Shown piece after piece: positions 10,593 through 20,033 of a stretch of 64,000 bases of DNA. Within the stretch, counting starts at the first letter, position 1. Every line of letters starts with the position of its first letter. The position numbers and the translations under genes are program-made. The stretch comes from Delftia sp. PS-11 (lineage in GTDB: Bacteria > Pseudomonadota > Gammaproteobacteria > Burkholderiales > Burkholderiaceae_C), in contig NZ_JACSYA010000019.1 in NCBI RefSeq assembly GCF_029870285.1, forward strand, positions 78,875-142,874, given 5' to 3'. The notes beneath the pieces are model-generated. The model worked only from the letters and a program-made list of their open reading frames with translations. It searched no databases and was not told where the DNA came from.

Positions 10593-12527
10593 ATGATCAT
10601 CGGCACCGCAGGCCACATCGACCACGGCAAGACCACGCTGGTGCGCGCGCTCACGGGCGTGGACACCGACCGCCTCAAGGAGGAGAAGGCGCGCGGCATC
10701 TCCATCGAACTGGGCTATGCCTACACCCCGCTGCCCAACGGGGAGGTGCTGGGCATCATCGACGTGCCTGGCCACGAAAAATTCGTGCACACCATGGCCG
10801 CAGGCGCCGTGGGCATCGACCATGCACTGCTGGTGGTCGCAGCCGATGACGGTGTCATGCCGCAGACGCGCGAACACCTGGACATCCTGCGCCTGCTGGG
10901 CGTGCGCGAAGCCACCGTGGCCCTGACCAAGGCCGACCGCGCAGGGCCCGAACGCCTGCAGCAGGCACGCGCCGAGATCGAGGCCCTGCTGGCGCCCACG
11001 CCGCTGGCGGGGGCCCCGATTTTCCCTACGGCAGCCGCCTTGCCCGACGATGATGGCGTGGCTGCGCTGCGGGCCCATCTGCTGGAGCGGGCGCAGCGCA
11101 TCCCTGCACGTGCCAGCGACGGCCTGCTGCGCCTGGCGGTGGACCGCAGCTTCACGCTGGCGGGCCAGGGCACGGTGGTCACGGGCACCGTGTTCGGCGG
11201 CCGGGTGCAGGTGGGCGATATGCTGGTGCATTCGGGCTCGGGCGCTGAGGTGCGCGTGCGCAGCCTGCATGCCCAGAACCAGGCCAGCGAACAAGGGCTG
11301 GCAGGCCAGCGCTGCGCACTGAATCTGGCGGGTATTGCCAAGGAAGAGATTGCGCGTGGCGACTGGATCGCCGATGGCCGGCTGCTGCAGGCCAGCGACC
11401 GCATCGACCTGCGCCTGCACCTGCTGGCCGATGCACCGCCGCTGGCGCAATGGACGCCCGTGCACGTGCACATCGGCACGGCGCGGCGCACAGCCCATGT
11501 GGCGCTGCTGCAGGATCTGCCGCTGGCACCGGGCAGCGAAGCCGTGGTGCAGCTCGTGCTCGACAACCCCGTATACGCCCTGCCCGGCGACCGGCTGATC
11601 CTGCGCAATGCACAGGCCAGCCGCACCATTGCGGGCGGCAGCGTCATCGACCCCTATGCGCCGGCACGCAAACGCCGCAGCCCTGAGCGGCTGGCCTACC
11701 TGCAGGCGCTCGAATCCCTGGCAGCCACGGGCGATGCCACCGCCCTGATAAACAGCGCAGCGCATGGCATCTGCACCTCGCAGCTTGTGCGGCTCACAGG
11801 CCAAGCGTGGCCCGACCATACCGCGCCCGAGCCCATGGGGCATGGCAGGCGATTGCCGCTGCCCGATGGTGACAGCCTGCTGCTGAGCGAGCAACGCTGG
11901 CAGCAGCTGTGCGCCCAGGTGCTGGACAGCCTGGCGCGCTTTCATGGCAAAAGCCCCGACGAGCCCGGCGTCAACGCGGCACGCCTGCGCCGCATGGCGC
12001 TACCGGGCCTGGCACAGGGTACGCATGACGCGCTGTGCAAGGGCCTGTTCGACGCGCTGCTGCAAGATGGCCGTCTGGCCGCCAGCGGCGCCTGGCTGCA
12101 CCTGCCCAGCCACAGCGTACAGCTGTCGGCCAGCGAAACCCTGCTGGCGCAAAAATTGCTGCCGGCCATCGAGGCGGGCCGCTACGACCCGCCCTGGGTG
12201 CGCGATCTGGCGCGCGACCACGGCGCAGGCGAAGAAGCTGTACGCCAGTTGCTGCGCAAGCTCGCCCGTCAGGGCCAGTTGTTCCAGGTGGTCAAGGACC
12301 TGTTTTATGCAGCAGCCCGCATGGATGAGCTGGCAGCACTGGTGAGCGAACTGGCGCAGGCCGCGCCCAACGGCGAAGTCCAGGCCCATGCCTTCCGCGA
12401 TGCCACCGGCCTGGGCCGCAAGCGCGCCATCCAGATTCTCGAGTGCTTCGACCGCATCGGCTATACCCGCCGCCTGCGCGACGCCCATCTGCTGCGCCCC
12501 GATGTGCAGTGGGCTAAGAACCGCTAA
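10593..12527 (+). CDS. selB: Selenocysteine-specific elongation factor
   Basis: SelB replaces EF-Tu for Sec-tRNA(Sec) and binds the SECIS hairpin through its C-terminal winged helices; 644 residues. The GTPase domain has [12 protein letters not shown] (about 4-15), [12 protein letters not shown] (about 56-67) and TKAD (about 111-114). Translation-factor beta barrels follow, then a long C-terminal region of winged-helix repeats (about 380-640) ending in the [19 protein letters not shown] signature of the last SelB winged helix. The final codons AAG AAC CGC TAA (12516-12527) lie inside the left end of the 153-bp repeat, so the repeat supplies the stop codon and the last three residues. Confidence 0.96.
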   Translation: MIIGTAGHIDHGKTTLVRALTGVDTDRLKEEKARGISIELGYAYTPLPNGEVLGIIDVPGHEKFVHTMAAGAVGIDHALLVVAADDGVMPQTREHLDILRLLGVREATVALTKADRAGPERLQQARAEIEALLAPTPLAGAPIFPTAAALPDDDGVAALRAHLLERAQRIPARASDGLLRLAVDRSFTLAGQGTVVTGTVFGGRVQVGDMLVHSGSGAEVRVRSLHAQNQASEQGLAGQRCALNLAGIAKEEIARGDWIADGRLLQASDRIDLRLHLLADAPPLAQWTPVHVHIGTARRTAHVALLQDLPLAPGSEAVVQLVLDNPVYALPGDRLILRNAQASRTIAGGSVIDPYAPARKRRSPERLAYLQALESLAATGDATALINSAAHGICTSQLVRLTGQAWPDHTAPEPMGHGRRLPLPDGDSLLLSEQRWQQLCAQVLDSLARFHGKSPDEPGVNAARLRRMALPGLAQGTHDALCKGLFDALLQDGRLAASGAWLHLPSHSVQLSASETLLAQKLLPAIEAGRYDPPWVRDLARDHGAGEEAVRQLLRKLARQGQLFQVVKDLFYAAARMDELAALVSELAQAAPNGEVQAHAFRDATGLGRKRAIQILECFDRIGYTRRLRDAHLLRPDVQWAKNR

Positions 12528-12669
12528 CACGACCCAGCAAATCGAAGATTTGCGGTTGAGACGAGGCGCCGGGCCGCGATCGGCAAGCCGCAGGCAGTAC
12601 AAGCGGTACGACAAGGCTGGGCGCCCCCGGCGAAGCAACGACGTACCAAGGGTTGTGTTAGCAGTTCTA
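12515..12669 (+). repeat. ~153-bp inverted-end repeat, copy 1 (MITE-like), between selB and selC
   Basis: Nearly identical to the stretch at 15325-15479 in the same orientation, with only a few substitutions. The ends are inverted repeats: AGAACCGCTAACAC on the left and GTGTTAGCAGTTCT on the right. The inside is highly structured, for example GCAAATC-GAA-GATTTGC near the left end. It codes for nothing recognisable. Size, inverted ends and multiple copies are those of a MITE or REP-like element; no transposase lies nearby. The left end overlaps the 3' end of selB. Confidence 0.85.
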
Positions 12670-12782
12670 TCGCAAAGAAGCGGTCCATTGAGGCAAAGGC
12701 TGAAAGGAGCGCCGCTACAATGGCAGGCTTCGCTTGTCTGCGTGGTGCCGGCTACCGGCGCCAGTCTGCGGCCAAGCCCTGA

Positions 12783-12878
12783 GGAAAGCATACGCACCCG
12801 GTGGTGCGCCCGGGCTTCAAACCCGGTCAGGGGCGTCAGCCGCTCCTGGGTAGGTTCGACTCCTGCTGCTTTCCGCCA
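12783..12878 (+). tRNA. selC: tRNA-Sec, anticodon UCA
   Basis: The selenocysteine tRNA, 96 nt including an encoded CCA (12876-12878). Its 8-bp acceptor stem GGAAAGCA (12783-12790) pairs with TGCTTTCC (12867-12874), longer than in ordinary tRNAs, as expected for SelC. The anticodon stem CCGGG/CCCGG encloses CTTCAAA with anticodon TCA at 12817-12819. A long variable arm follows, and the T-loop region is GGTTCGACTCC. The sequence aligns end to end with E. coli selC. It decodes UGA at fdnG codon 197. A possible -10 (TACAAT, 12716-12721) lies upstream, but its -35 is unclear. Confidence 0.97.
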
Positions 12879-12956
12879 CAGTGGCGATACCCGGCCAGAA
12901 GCAGCCTGCCACACCCCGATCGCGCAGCCGGGCTGCGGCACGCTGGCCGTCACAGG

Positions 12957-14582
12957 TCATTTGCGCGATGGCGCGGCAAGCGCAAAGCCAGAGGCTGCGG
13001 CTGAAGCGAGGTCATGTGCGCTGTCCAGCTTGAACATCGCCACGGATTGCACCAGCTGCACCGCCTGCGTCTTCAGGCTCTCCGCAGACGCGGCCCCCTG
13101 CTCCACCAGCGCAGCGTTTTGCTGGGTGCTCTGGTCCACGTCACCAACCGCCTGTGTGACCTGGTTGACCGACTGGCTTTGCTCGCGGCTGGCGGCACTG
13201 ATCTCGCCCATCAAGCCACCCAGGCGCTGGATGGAGGCCAGAATTTCCTGCATGTTCTGCCCTGCCTGATTGACCAGGGTATTGCCATGGCCGACCTGGT
13301 GGGCGCTGCTGGTGATGAGGTCCTTGATCTCGCGGGCAGCGCCTGCGGAGCGCTGTGCCAGACTGCGCACCTCGCTGGCCACGACAGCAAATCCCCGGCC
13401 CTGCTCGCCTGCGCGCGCAGCTTCCACTGCGGCGTTCAGCGCCAGGATATTGGTCTGGAAGGCAATGCCGTCAATGACCCCGATGATTTCGGAAATCTTG
13501 TCGCTGGAGCGGCTGATCTCCTTCATGGTCTCTACCACCTGCGATACCACGTTGCCGCCGCGCGTTGCCGCATCGGATGCGCCTGCGGCCAGCCGGTTGG
13601 CCTCCTGGGCGTTGTCAGCGTTGTGTCCCACAGTTTCTCCCAGGGTGACCATGGTGGCGGAGGTACGCTGCAGTTCAGAGGCCTGCTGCTCCGTCCTGTG
13701 GCTCAGATCCTGGTTGCCCTGCGCAATCTCAGAGCTGGCAGTGGCCACGCTCTGAGCGTTGCTGCGCACATTGGCCACAATCGTGGTCAGCGCCTGGCGC
13801 AAATGCCCGATGGCCCCCAGCAGCTGACCGATCTCATCGCCACGCCGGGTGTTCACCGTCACTGTCAGATCGCCCTGGGCAACGCGTCCCAGTGTCTCGA
13901 CAGCCTCGCGCAGGGGATGGGTCACCGAGCGCACCACCCACATTGCCATCAATGCGCACACTGCCGCAAAAATCAGGCCCATTGCCAGGAAGCCGTAGGT
14001 GACCTGGCTGGCATGCTGCTGGGTTTGTGCCACGCCCGTCTTGGTGGCCTGCAGCTGCAGTTCCACCAGTTTTTGAACACTGGTGGTCAGGCTCTTGAAT
14101 TCAACGTCCAGTGCCGGTATGTAGGTGCCCGCGCTTTCGATGCCTGCCACCATCATGTCCAGGGTGTCACGAGACACCTTGCCGTAGCGCGCAGCGCCTT
14201 GGCCCATCGTGCTGAGCAGCTCTCTTTGTTCCGGCGTGATATCCGGGCTTTGCAGCTTGTCCTTGATGGCTTGTTCCAGCGAGCTCAGCGACTGGCCCAG
14301 CTCTGTTTGCAGTGCCTTGATCCGGTCTTCACGCTGGCCGATCGCCTGCCAGATCAGAACCTGGTACATCTGCTGGTGCACACGCGTGACCTGAGACGCC
14401 ATGGCCTGGCTGTCCACCACTGCACGCACCTCCTGTTCACCCACCTTTGCAAGGCTGCTCGACAGGCTTTGGGAGGAAATAGTGGCTGCGACTGTCACGG
14501 CGATCAGGGCGATCAGGGCGATGGCCGGGGCCAGAAATACTTTGATCGCCAGAGGCCAATCCCGAAAGGCTGGTACGTGCAT
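12957..14582 (-). CDS. Methyl-accepting chemotaxis protein with four-helix-bundle type sensor domain
   Basis: Transmembrane chemoreceptor, 541 residues. The first membrane helix lies at about 11-33 (IKVFLAPAIALIALIAVTVAAT). A helical periplasmic domain (about 35-190) resembles the 4HB_MCP type. The second helix (about 192-215) leads into a HAMP domain. The cytoplasmic signalling domain has the hairpin tip [48 protein letters not shown]. The C-terminus (AAPSRK) lacks the NWETF-type CheR/CheB-binding pentapeptide. It lies convergent to selC, 126 bp downstream of a secreted Cache protein on the same strand, and interrupts the sel locus. Ligand unknown. Confidence 0.93.
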   Translation of the reverse strand: MHVPAFRDWPLAIKVFLAPAIALIALIAVTVAATISSQSLSSSLAKVGEQEVRAVVDSQAMASQVTRVHQQMYQVLIWQAIGQREDRIKALQTELGQSLSSLEQAIKDKLQSPDITPEQRELLSTMGQGAARYGKVSRDTLDMMVAGIESAGTYIPALDVEFKSLTTSVQKLVELQLQATKTGVAQTQQHASQVTYGFLAMGLIFAAVCALMAMWVVRSVTHPLREAVETLGRVAQGDLTVTVNTRRGDEIGQLLGAIGHLRQALTTIVANVRSNAQSVATASSEIAQGNQDLSHRTEQQASELQRTSATMVTLGETVGHNADNAQEANRLAAGASDAATRGGNVVSQVVETMKEISRSSDKISEIIGVIDGIAFQTNILALNAAVEAARAGEQGRGFAVVASEVRSLAQRSAGAAREIKDLITSSAHQVGHGNTLVNQAGQNMQEILASIQRLGGLMGEISAASREQSQSVNQVTQAVGDVDQSTQQNAALVEQGAASAESLKTQAVQLVQSVAMFKLDSAHDLASAAASGFALAAPSRK

Positions 14583-14708
14583 AACAAACTCTTGTTTTGT
14601 ATAGGTAACCGGACGTTCTCGCCCTATCAGCGGGAACGTCCATTCATGCGTCTATGCCACGCCTGCACAAGCTGCTTGCCCACACCGGGCAAAGGCGCTG
14701 GCTGAAGA

Positions 14709-15167
14709 TCAACGGTAAACGCCGACCCCTACAAAGCCTTCGCCGTTGGGCTGCTTGCGGACATAGGTGGATTTGCCCATGATTTTCTTGGTGATGGGAT
14801 CAGGCCAGTCATAGTCCACCCAGCCCCCGCCCTTTGCCGCCATCTTGATCATGTCCGGCACCAGATTGACGCCGTTGGCGTCACGCACGTTGGTCATGTC
14901 CTTGCCCACCAGCTGGGGGTTGGCGCCATGCGCCTGGTTGATGGAGTTGTTGTTGTAGACCTGCACATACAGATCTTTCTTGTTCCATTTGGCCTTGTCC
15001 GTGGTGAAGTCCTTGTAGGCCTGGGCTTCTCCCACCTTTTTGATGTGCTCGAAAGCTGCATCTGTCATGGCCTTGGCCTCTTCGCGCGTTGCGCGCTCTT
15101 GGGCATAGCCGGTAACGCAGGCAATCGACAGCATCGCTGTCATGGCAAGGCGGCGCGATAAATGCAT
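14709..15167 (-). CDS. Secreted single-Cache (sCache_2-like) domain protein
   Basis: A 152-residue protein with a signal peptide (MHLSRRLAMTAMLSIACVTGYAQ, cleavage probably after YAQ) and no further membrane segment. The mature part is a stand-alone Cache-type sensor domain: AFEHIKKVGEAQAYKDFTTDKAKWNKKDLYVQVYNNNSINQAHGANPQLVGKDMTNVRDANGVNLVPDMIKMA...GWVDYDWPDPITKK. In chemoreceptors and kinases this domain binds small organic acids; here it lacks an output domain. It precedes the chemoreceptor at 12957-14582 on the same strand and could be a periplasmic partner for it; that link is inference. AGGAG lies just before the ATG. Confidence 0.85.
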   Translation of the reverse strand: MHLSRRLAMTAMLSIACVTGYAQERATREEAKAMTDAAFEHIKKVGEAQAYKDFTTDKAKWNKKDLYVQVYNNNSINQAHGANPQLVGKDMTNVRDANGVNLVPDMIKMAAKGGGWVDYDWPDPITKKIMGKSTYVRKQPNGEGFVGVGVYR

Positions 15168-15724
15168 ATGAATCTCCTTTGCAACAGGGTGAATGCTGAT
15201 TTATTTTATGTACCGTTTACATTGACTTACATAAAGGACGAACCAAAATTGATGCAGCGTTGCGGGACACACAACACTCACAACAATCTTTGATTCCCAG
15301 GATTGCACTTGCGCCCTACTTGTGTAAGAACAGCTAACACGACCCAGCAAATCGAAGATTTGCGGTTGAGACGAGGCGCCGGGCCGCGATCGGCAAGCCG
15401 CAGGCAGTACAAACGGTACGACAAGGCTGGGCGCCCCCGGCGAAGCAACGACGTATCAAGGGTTGTGTTAGCGGTTCTAAGTCTCTGTTGGGCAAGGCTG
15501 GGGCAAAAGGCCACAGGCGCCAGCCAGGCACGGTGGCGGGCCGGGCTTGAAACCTGCCAGCGGGGCAGCGCTGACCGAGGCAGCCAGCCCTTCAAACACT
15601 TTCTCACGTGCCATTGCAAAGGTGCAGCAGCGTCGGGCCGCCCATAATATGGCGCGCTGCCGCGCGGGCGGCAGGCACTCTTTCACATTACTGCGGCGAC
15701 CACCTTGGGCCGCCGGATTGCTCC
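15168..15724. other. Intergenic region holding the second repeat and the selD leader
   Basis: 557 bases without a gene. The left part (15168-15320) is the divergent leader of the Cache gene and is AT-richer than its surroundings (TTTATTTTATG near 15200). Positions 15325-15479 are the second copy of the 153-bp repeat. The rest (15480-15724) leads into selD and contains a possible -10 (CATAAT near 15645) without a convincing -35. Confidence 0.5.
15325..15479 (+). repeat. ~153-bp inverted-end repeat, copy 2 (MITE-like), upstream of selD
   Basis: Second, same-orientation copy of the element at 12515-12669. Ends are AGAACAGCTAACAC (left) and GTGTTAGCGGTTCT (right). The right end lies about 245 bp before the selD start. 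TA or TTA at both borders could be a short target duplication. Recombination between the two direct copies would remove about 2.8 kb including selC. Confidence 0.85.
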
Positions 15725-16783
15725 ATGACCACAGACACTTCCCAAGCTCCCCGACTCACCTCGCTATCCCATGGCGGCGGCTGCGGCTGCAAGATCGCAC
15801 CGGGCCTGCTGGCAGAGCTGATCGGCAAGAGCGCGCTGCCCAAGCAGTTTTTCCCCGATCTGCTGGTGGGCACGGAAACCGCTGACGATGCTGCCGTCTA
15901 CCGCATCAATGACGAACAGGCGATTGTCGCGACCACCGATTTCTTCATGCCCATCGTGGACGATCCGTACGATTTCGGCCGGATTGCCGCAACGAATGCG
16001 CTGTCGGATATCTACGCCATGGGCGGCCAGCCGCTGATGGCACTGGCTATTGTGGGCATGCCCATCAATGTGCTGCCGCACGACACTATCGCCAGGATCC
16101 TGGAGGGCGGCGAATCGGTCTGCCGCGCTGCGCGCATTCCGCTGGCAGGCGGCCACTCCATCGATTCGGTCGAGCCCATCTACGGTCTGGTGGGCATTGG
16201 CATCGTCAACCCGCGGCAGATGAAGCGCAATGCCGATGCCAGGGCTGGCGATGTGCTGATCCTGGGCAAGCCACTGGGCGTGGGCATTCTGTCGGCTGCG
16301 CTCAAGAAGAATCTGCTCGATGAGGCAGGCTACCGCGCCATGGTCAATGCCACCACACAGCTCAACCGCCCCGGCACAGCGCTGGCACAGTTCGATGGCG
16401 TGCACGCGCTGACGGATGTCACAGGCTTTGGCCTGCTGGGCCACAGCCTGGAGCTGGCGCGCGGCGCGGGACTGACTGCCTGCATCGACAGCGCCAGCCT
16501 GCCCGTGCTGCCTGCGGTGCGCGGTTTCGCGGAACAAGGCATCTGGACGGGCGCTTCGGGCCGCAACTGGGCATCCTATGGCGCGCAGGTCACGCTGCCT
16601 GCCGGCATGACCGATGCACAGCGTGCGCTGCTGACAGACCCGCAGACATCGGGCGGGCTGCTCGTGTCCTGCGCACCCGAAGCCACCGATCAGGTGCTCA
16701 GGCTGTTCGCCGATCAGGGCTTCGGCGCAGCCTGCGTGATCGGACGCATGCAGGACGGACCGGCACAGGTGATCGTGCAGTGA
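15725..16783 (+). CDS. selD: Selenide, water dikinase (selenophosphate synthetase)
   Basis: Makes selenophosphate from selenide and ATP, the selenium donor for SelA; 352 residues. The catalytic loop GGGCGCKI places Cys20 and Lys23 at the positions of E. coli SelD Cys17/Lys20, so this enzyme uses cysteine rather than Sec at the active site. ATP-binding and AIRS-type motifs follow: ETADDAAVYRI, ATTDFFMPIVDDPYDFGRIAATNALSDIYAMGG, GGHSIDSVEPIYGLVG and TDVTGFGLLGH. ATG 15725 gives the usual N-terminus (MTTDTSQAPRLTSLSHGGGCGC); an in-frame extension to 15608 does not look like protein. It is separated from selB/selC by the chemoreceptor pair and a repeat copy. Confidence 0.96.
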   Translation: MTTDTSQAPRLTSLSHGGGCGCKIAPGLLAELIGKSALPKQFFPDLLVGTETADDAAVYRINDEQAIVATTDFFMPIVDDPYDFGRIAATNALSDIYAMGGQPLMALAIVGMPINVLPHDTIARILEGGESVCRAARIPLAGGHSIDSVEPIYGLVGIGIVNPRQMKRNADARAGDVLILGKPLGVGILSAALKKNLLDEAGYRAMVNATTQLNRPGTALAQFDGVHALTDVTGFGLLGHSLELARGAGLTACIDSASLPVLPAVRGFAEQGIWTGASGRNWASYGAQVTLPAGMTDAQRALLTDPQTSGGLLVSCAPEATDQVLRLFADQGFGAACVIGRMQDGPAQVIVQ

Positions 16784-16807
16784 TCACTGCCGCAGCGGAG
16801 CCTGCCA

Positions 16808-17302
16808 TCAGGCAGGCACTGCCTCGCCGGGCTGGCCCGACAGCTGGCTCACGGCTGCCGTGGTGCGGCGGTCGATCTTGCGGCTGAGCACCACCGAGGT
16901 ATAGGTCTGCTGTATGCCGTCGATGAGGCCGATGCGGTCGAGCAGCGCATCGAGCTTTTCGTTGCTTTCGCAGCGCACGAAGACCATGTAGTCGTACTGG
17001 CCACTGACGGCAGAGACTTCTTCCACCTCGGTGAAACGGTTCAGTGCCTGCATCACGGCGGTCGCCGTCTTGGGCTGCACGCGAATGCCGCAGTACGCCC
17101 GCACAGCTGATTGCTCCAGCCGGGCACCCAGGCGCACGCCGTAGCCGGCGATCACGCCCTCCTGCTCCAGGCGTGCAATGCGCGCAACCACGGTGGTGCG
17201 CGCCAGATTCATCTGCCGCGCCAGGTGCGCGGTGGATGCCCTGGCATTGGTCTGCAGCAGGCGCAGCAACTGGCGATCGATTTCATCAAGACGGTATTCC
17301 AT
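16808..17302 (-). CDS. Lrp/AsnC family transcriptional regulator
   Basis: A 164-residue feast/famine-type regulator. The N-terminal helix-turn-helix is LDEIDRQLLRLLQTNARASTAHLARQMNLARTTVVARIARLEQEGVIAGYGV (about 5-56). The C-terminal RAM domain contains VEEVSAVSGQYDYMVFVRCESNEKLDALLDRIGLIDGIQQTYTSVVLSRKIDR. Such proteins usually sense amino acids or related small molecules. Convergent to selD with only 24 bp between; a GCCTGCC-ATCA-GGCAGGC hairpin (16800-16817) spans its stop codon. Its target is not evident: the next gene upstream in transcription direction is a chemoreceptor. Confidence 0.9.
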   Translation of the reverse strand: MEYRLDEIDRQLLRLLQTNARASTAHLARQMNLARTTVVARIARLEQEGVIAGYGVRLGARLEQSAVRAYCGIRVQPKTATAVMQALNRFTEVEEVSAVSGQYDYMVFVRCESNEKLDALLDRIGLIDGIQQTYTSVVLSRKIDRRTTAAVSQLSGQPGEAVPA

Positions 17303-17445
17303 GCAGGTTCTTCCGGTTCACAACACAGGGACTCGGTGAACCCCTCGGCCGCTGGCCGCACCATTGCGGCGAAGCAGGCGTCAATTAGACCAAAGAATTG
17401 ACATGGAACATGCGTTTCGATGATGCAGGCAGCCTATCCGCCCAC

Positions 17446-17489
17446 CCCAAAACAAAGCCGCCGCCTGTGCAGAGCACTGGCGGCGGCCT
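17446..17489 (-). terminator. Rho-independent terminator after the chemoreceptor at 17511-19349
   Basis: GCCGCCGCC at 17457-17465 pairs with GGCGGCGGC around 17479-17487. Read on the minus strand, the hairpin is followed by TTTGTTTTGGGG. It lies 23 bp beyond the receptor stop codon. Confidence 0.75.
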
Positions 17490-17510
17490 GGTCACGGCAC
17501 GGACGCAGTA

Positions 17511-19349
17511 TCAGCGGATCGTGCCAGGCAGCAGATGCCTCGACTCCTCCAGCTTGAAGCCCGCCACCGCCTCGGCCAGTTGCACGGCCTGCTGCTGCAG
17601 CGACTGGGCCGCTGCCGTGACCTCTTCCACCAGCGCGGCATTTTGCTGGGTGACCTGGTCCATCTGTCCGATGGCACCTCCCACCTCGGCGATGCCACGG
17701 CTTTGCTCCTGGCTGGCGTTGCTGATTTCAGCCACCAGGGAGCTGAGCTTGCGCACGCCATCGACGGCCTGGTCAATGGTCGTGCCTGCATCGCGCACCA
17801 GACGGCTGCCCGCATCGATCTGGCCGACGGAATCATCGATCAGCGCCTTGATTTCGCGGGCTGCCGTGGCGCTGCGCTGGGCCAGCGTGCGCACTTCGCT
17901 GGCGACCACCGCAAAGCCCCGACCCTGCTCACCGGCGCGCGCCGCCTCCACGGCTGCGTTCAGCGCCAGGATGTTGGTCTGAAAGGCGATGGAGTCGATC
18001 ACACCGATGATGCTCTCGATTTTGCGTGCCGACGCTTCGATGCCACCCATGGTCTGCACGACCTGGCCCACGGCCTGACCGCCACGAGTTGCGATCTCCG
18101 AGGCGCTGCTGGCCAGCTCGTTGGCCTGGCGCGCATTGGCCGCGTTTTGCTGCACTGTCGCGGTGATCTGCTCCATGGCGGCGGCGGTCTGCTCCAGCGA
18201 GCTGGCCTGCTGCTCGGTGCGTGCCGAGAGGTCGCGGTTGCCGCCAGCAATCTCGGCGGAAGCCATGCGCACGGACTCCGATGTCTGGCGGATGCGGATC
18301 AGCACTGACGAGATCTTGTCCACGAACTGGTTGAAGGCCTGGCCGATCTGGGCCAGTTCATCATGGCCGGCGGATGTGAGGCGCTGCGTCAGATCGCCTT
18401 CGCCCGAGGCGATGTTCTGCAGAGCATCGCGTGCCACCGACAGGCGCTGCAGCATGTGGCGCAGAACCGCAGTCAACAGCAAGGCGGCGCCAATGACCGA
18501 CAGCACGGTGATGATGACCGCCACCTGCAAAAGGGCGCTCACGGAGCCCGTGGCCTCGGCGCGGTCGATGACCACAGCCAGCGTCCAGGTCGTGCCATGC
18601 ACCTTGGCGGCATAGACCATCTGCTCAGCTCCATCGATCGCAAGGCTGGCGTGCCCGCCCCGCTCTGCCAGGCGCTGCAGCAGGCTGGCTTCCAGTTCGG
18701 GCGCAATCGCGGTTGCAGGCTTGAGCGCCAGGTTGGCCTTATCGTAGGCCAGCAGACGGCCTTCACCATCGATCAGAAAGGCGAAGCTCTTGGACTGGGG
18801 CTTGATCTCGGCCACCTTCTTGGACATGGAGCGCAGGAACACGTCTGTGCCCACGACAGCGTTTGGCGCACCTGCAGGCCCGGCGGCTTCCACGAAGCTG
18901 ATGGTCAGCTCGCCCGTCGTGGCATCGATGTAGGCAGGTGTTACCGAGGGCTTGACTTCGCGCAGGCCCTGCTTGAACCAGTCGCGCTTGGTGCCATCGT
19001 AGTTGGGCGGCATCGGGTGAGCGAACACATGGCGCTTGTCCAGCTCCCTGTCCGCATAGACGAAGTAGGCATCATCGAATCCGCCTGCCTGCTTTGCAGC
19101 CAGGAGGAAAGGAATGGGCTCTTCGAGACCCACAGCGTTCTTGATCGAGCTGGTGATGCGCTGCTTGTCCTGCACCCAGTCGGCCAGGGCCTGGGCATGG
19201 GCAGCGGTCAGTTGCCCCGTAGTGACATCAATGTGCTCCAGCGTGCTGCTGCGGGCCATCCAGAACGTCACCGCAGACAGAGCAAGAAGTGCAGCCGCAG
19301 TGATGGCCACACAGATGAAGATGAGGCGTGCACGTAGGGTATGGATCAT
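17511..19349 (-). CDS. Methyl-accepting chemotaxis protein with double-Cache sensor domain
   Basis: Chemoreceptor of 612 residues. The first membrane helix is [25 protein letters not shown] (about 8-32). A large periplasmic domain (about 35-280) of dCache_1 type is recognisable by [23 protein letters not shown]...[36 protein letters not shown], the classic motif of amino-acid or organic-acid binding dCache receptors. The second helix (about 285-308), HAMP and the signalling tip [58 protein letters not shown] follow. No C-terminal pentapeptide. ATG 19349 (MIHTLRARL) is preferred over an upstream in-frame start at 19460, which adds 37 residues unlike a receptor N-terminus. Confidence 0.93.
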   Translation of the reverse strand: MIHTLRARLIFICVAITAAALLALSAVTFWMARSSTLEHIDVTTGQLTAAHAQALADWVQDKQRITSSIKNAVGLEEPIPFLLAAKQAGGFDDAYFVYADRELDKRHVFAHPMPPNYDGTKRDWFKQGLREVKPSVTPAYIDATTGELTISFVEAAGPAGAPNAVVGTDVFLRSMSKKVAEIKPQSKSFAFLIDGEGRLLAYDKANLALKPATAIAPELEASLLQRLAERGGHASLAIDGAEQMVYAAKVHGTTWTLAVVIDRAEATGSVSALLQVAVIITVLSVIGAALLLTAVLRHMLQRLSVARDALQNIASGEGDLTQRLTSAGHDELAQIGQAFNQFVDKISSVLIRIRQTSESVRMASAEIAGGNRDLSARTEQQASSLEQTAAAMEQITATVQQNAANARQANELASSASEIATRGGQAVGQVVQTMGGIEASARKIESIIGVIDSIAFQTNILALNAAVEAARAGEQGRGFAVVASEVRTLAQRSATAAREIKALIDDSVGQIDAGSRLVRDAGTTIDQAVDGVRKLSSLVAEISNASQEQSRGIAEVGGAIGQMDQVTQQNAALVEEVTAAAQSLQQQAVQLAEAVAGFKLEESRHLLPGTIR

Positions 19350-20033
19350 GGTGCGTGGGCTCGTACGGTGTATAGGACTAGTCTTACAGACTACTCTCAA
19401 GCCTACACGGAACCAACCCCCAGCCATCGCAAAAAGAGCATGGCGTATGCCCGACAACACAGTATTTCACAAGGGAAAACCCTTAAATTCACCCCTTTTC
19501 AGCCACAAGTTGCTCAAAAATTGATTACTTAGCATGTAAACCATATCGGATACGGGTTTTCCATGGGGTTGACAGATTTTTGTCAGCCTCCAGGAAACAT
19601 GTCCAGCATCATGCTATAGTATCAATTTGTAATACAAACGTGCTTGCGCTCCCCCATGCAAGTGCTTTTGCCGCAAACGAGAGGCCCCTGCCGCCAGGGG
19701 CCTGCCGTTTGCGCCGCGCGCCCTGTGTTTTCCCTCCCTCATATTTTTGGGGCGCATCATGCGGCTTTTTCTTTCCATCACGGTGCGCACATCCGTGGAT
19801 TGCACACCGCCTGCTGCGCGGTGACAGCCCACGGCAATGCCTTCTGCGCAAAGTCCGTGGCACACCGGCACCAGCCCGTTTCTGCAGCACACCACTCTGC
19901 GGCAGGCAGCACGCCTGGCACTGGCAACTTCCTGAAGCCTTCATCCGAACGCACAGGGAATTGCAAAAAATGTTTCACCTTGACACAAATTGGCCGATAA
20001 CAAGACAGGCCAATCATGCAAGGGAGGAGAGAC
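19350..20033. other. Long intergenic region with an orphan hairpin
   Basis: 684 bases between a chemoreceptor start and the 58-codon gene. I see no convincing coding frame. The left third is AT-rich and contains TTGACA (19569-19574) inside TTGACAGATTTTTGTCAG, a small inverted repeat. A large two-part hairpin occupies 19672-19713. Near the right end, GCCGATAA (19993-20000) equals the sigma-28 -10 consensus, but the matching -35 is poor. Confidence 0.45.
19672..19713. other. Long nearly perfect stem-loop, possible small RNA or terminator
   Basis: CGCAAACG (19672-19679) pairs with CGTTTGCG (19706-19713). Inside, AGGCCCCTG (19682-19690) pairs with CAGGGGCCT (19695-19703) around a CCGC loop. The two stems are separated only by AG/GC bulges. 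No T-run follows on either strand, so it is not a standard rho-independent terminator, and no gene ends nearby. Confidence 0.6.
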
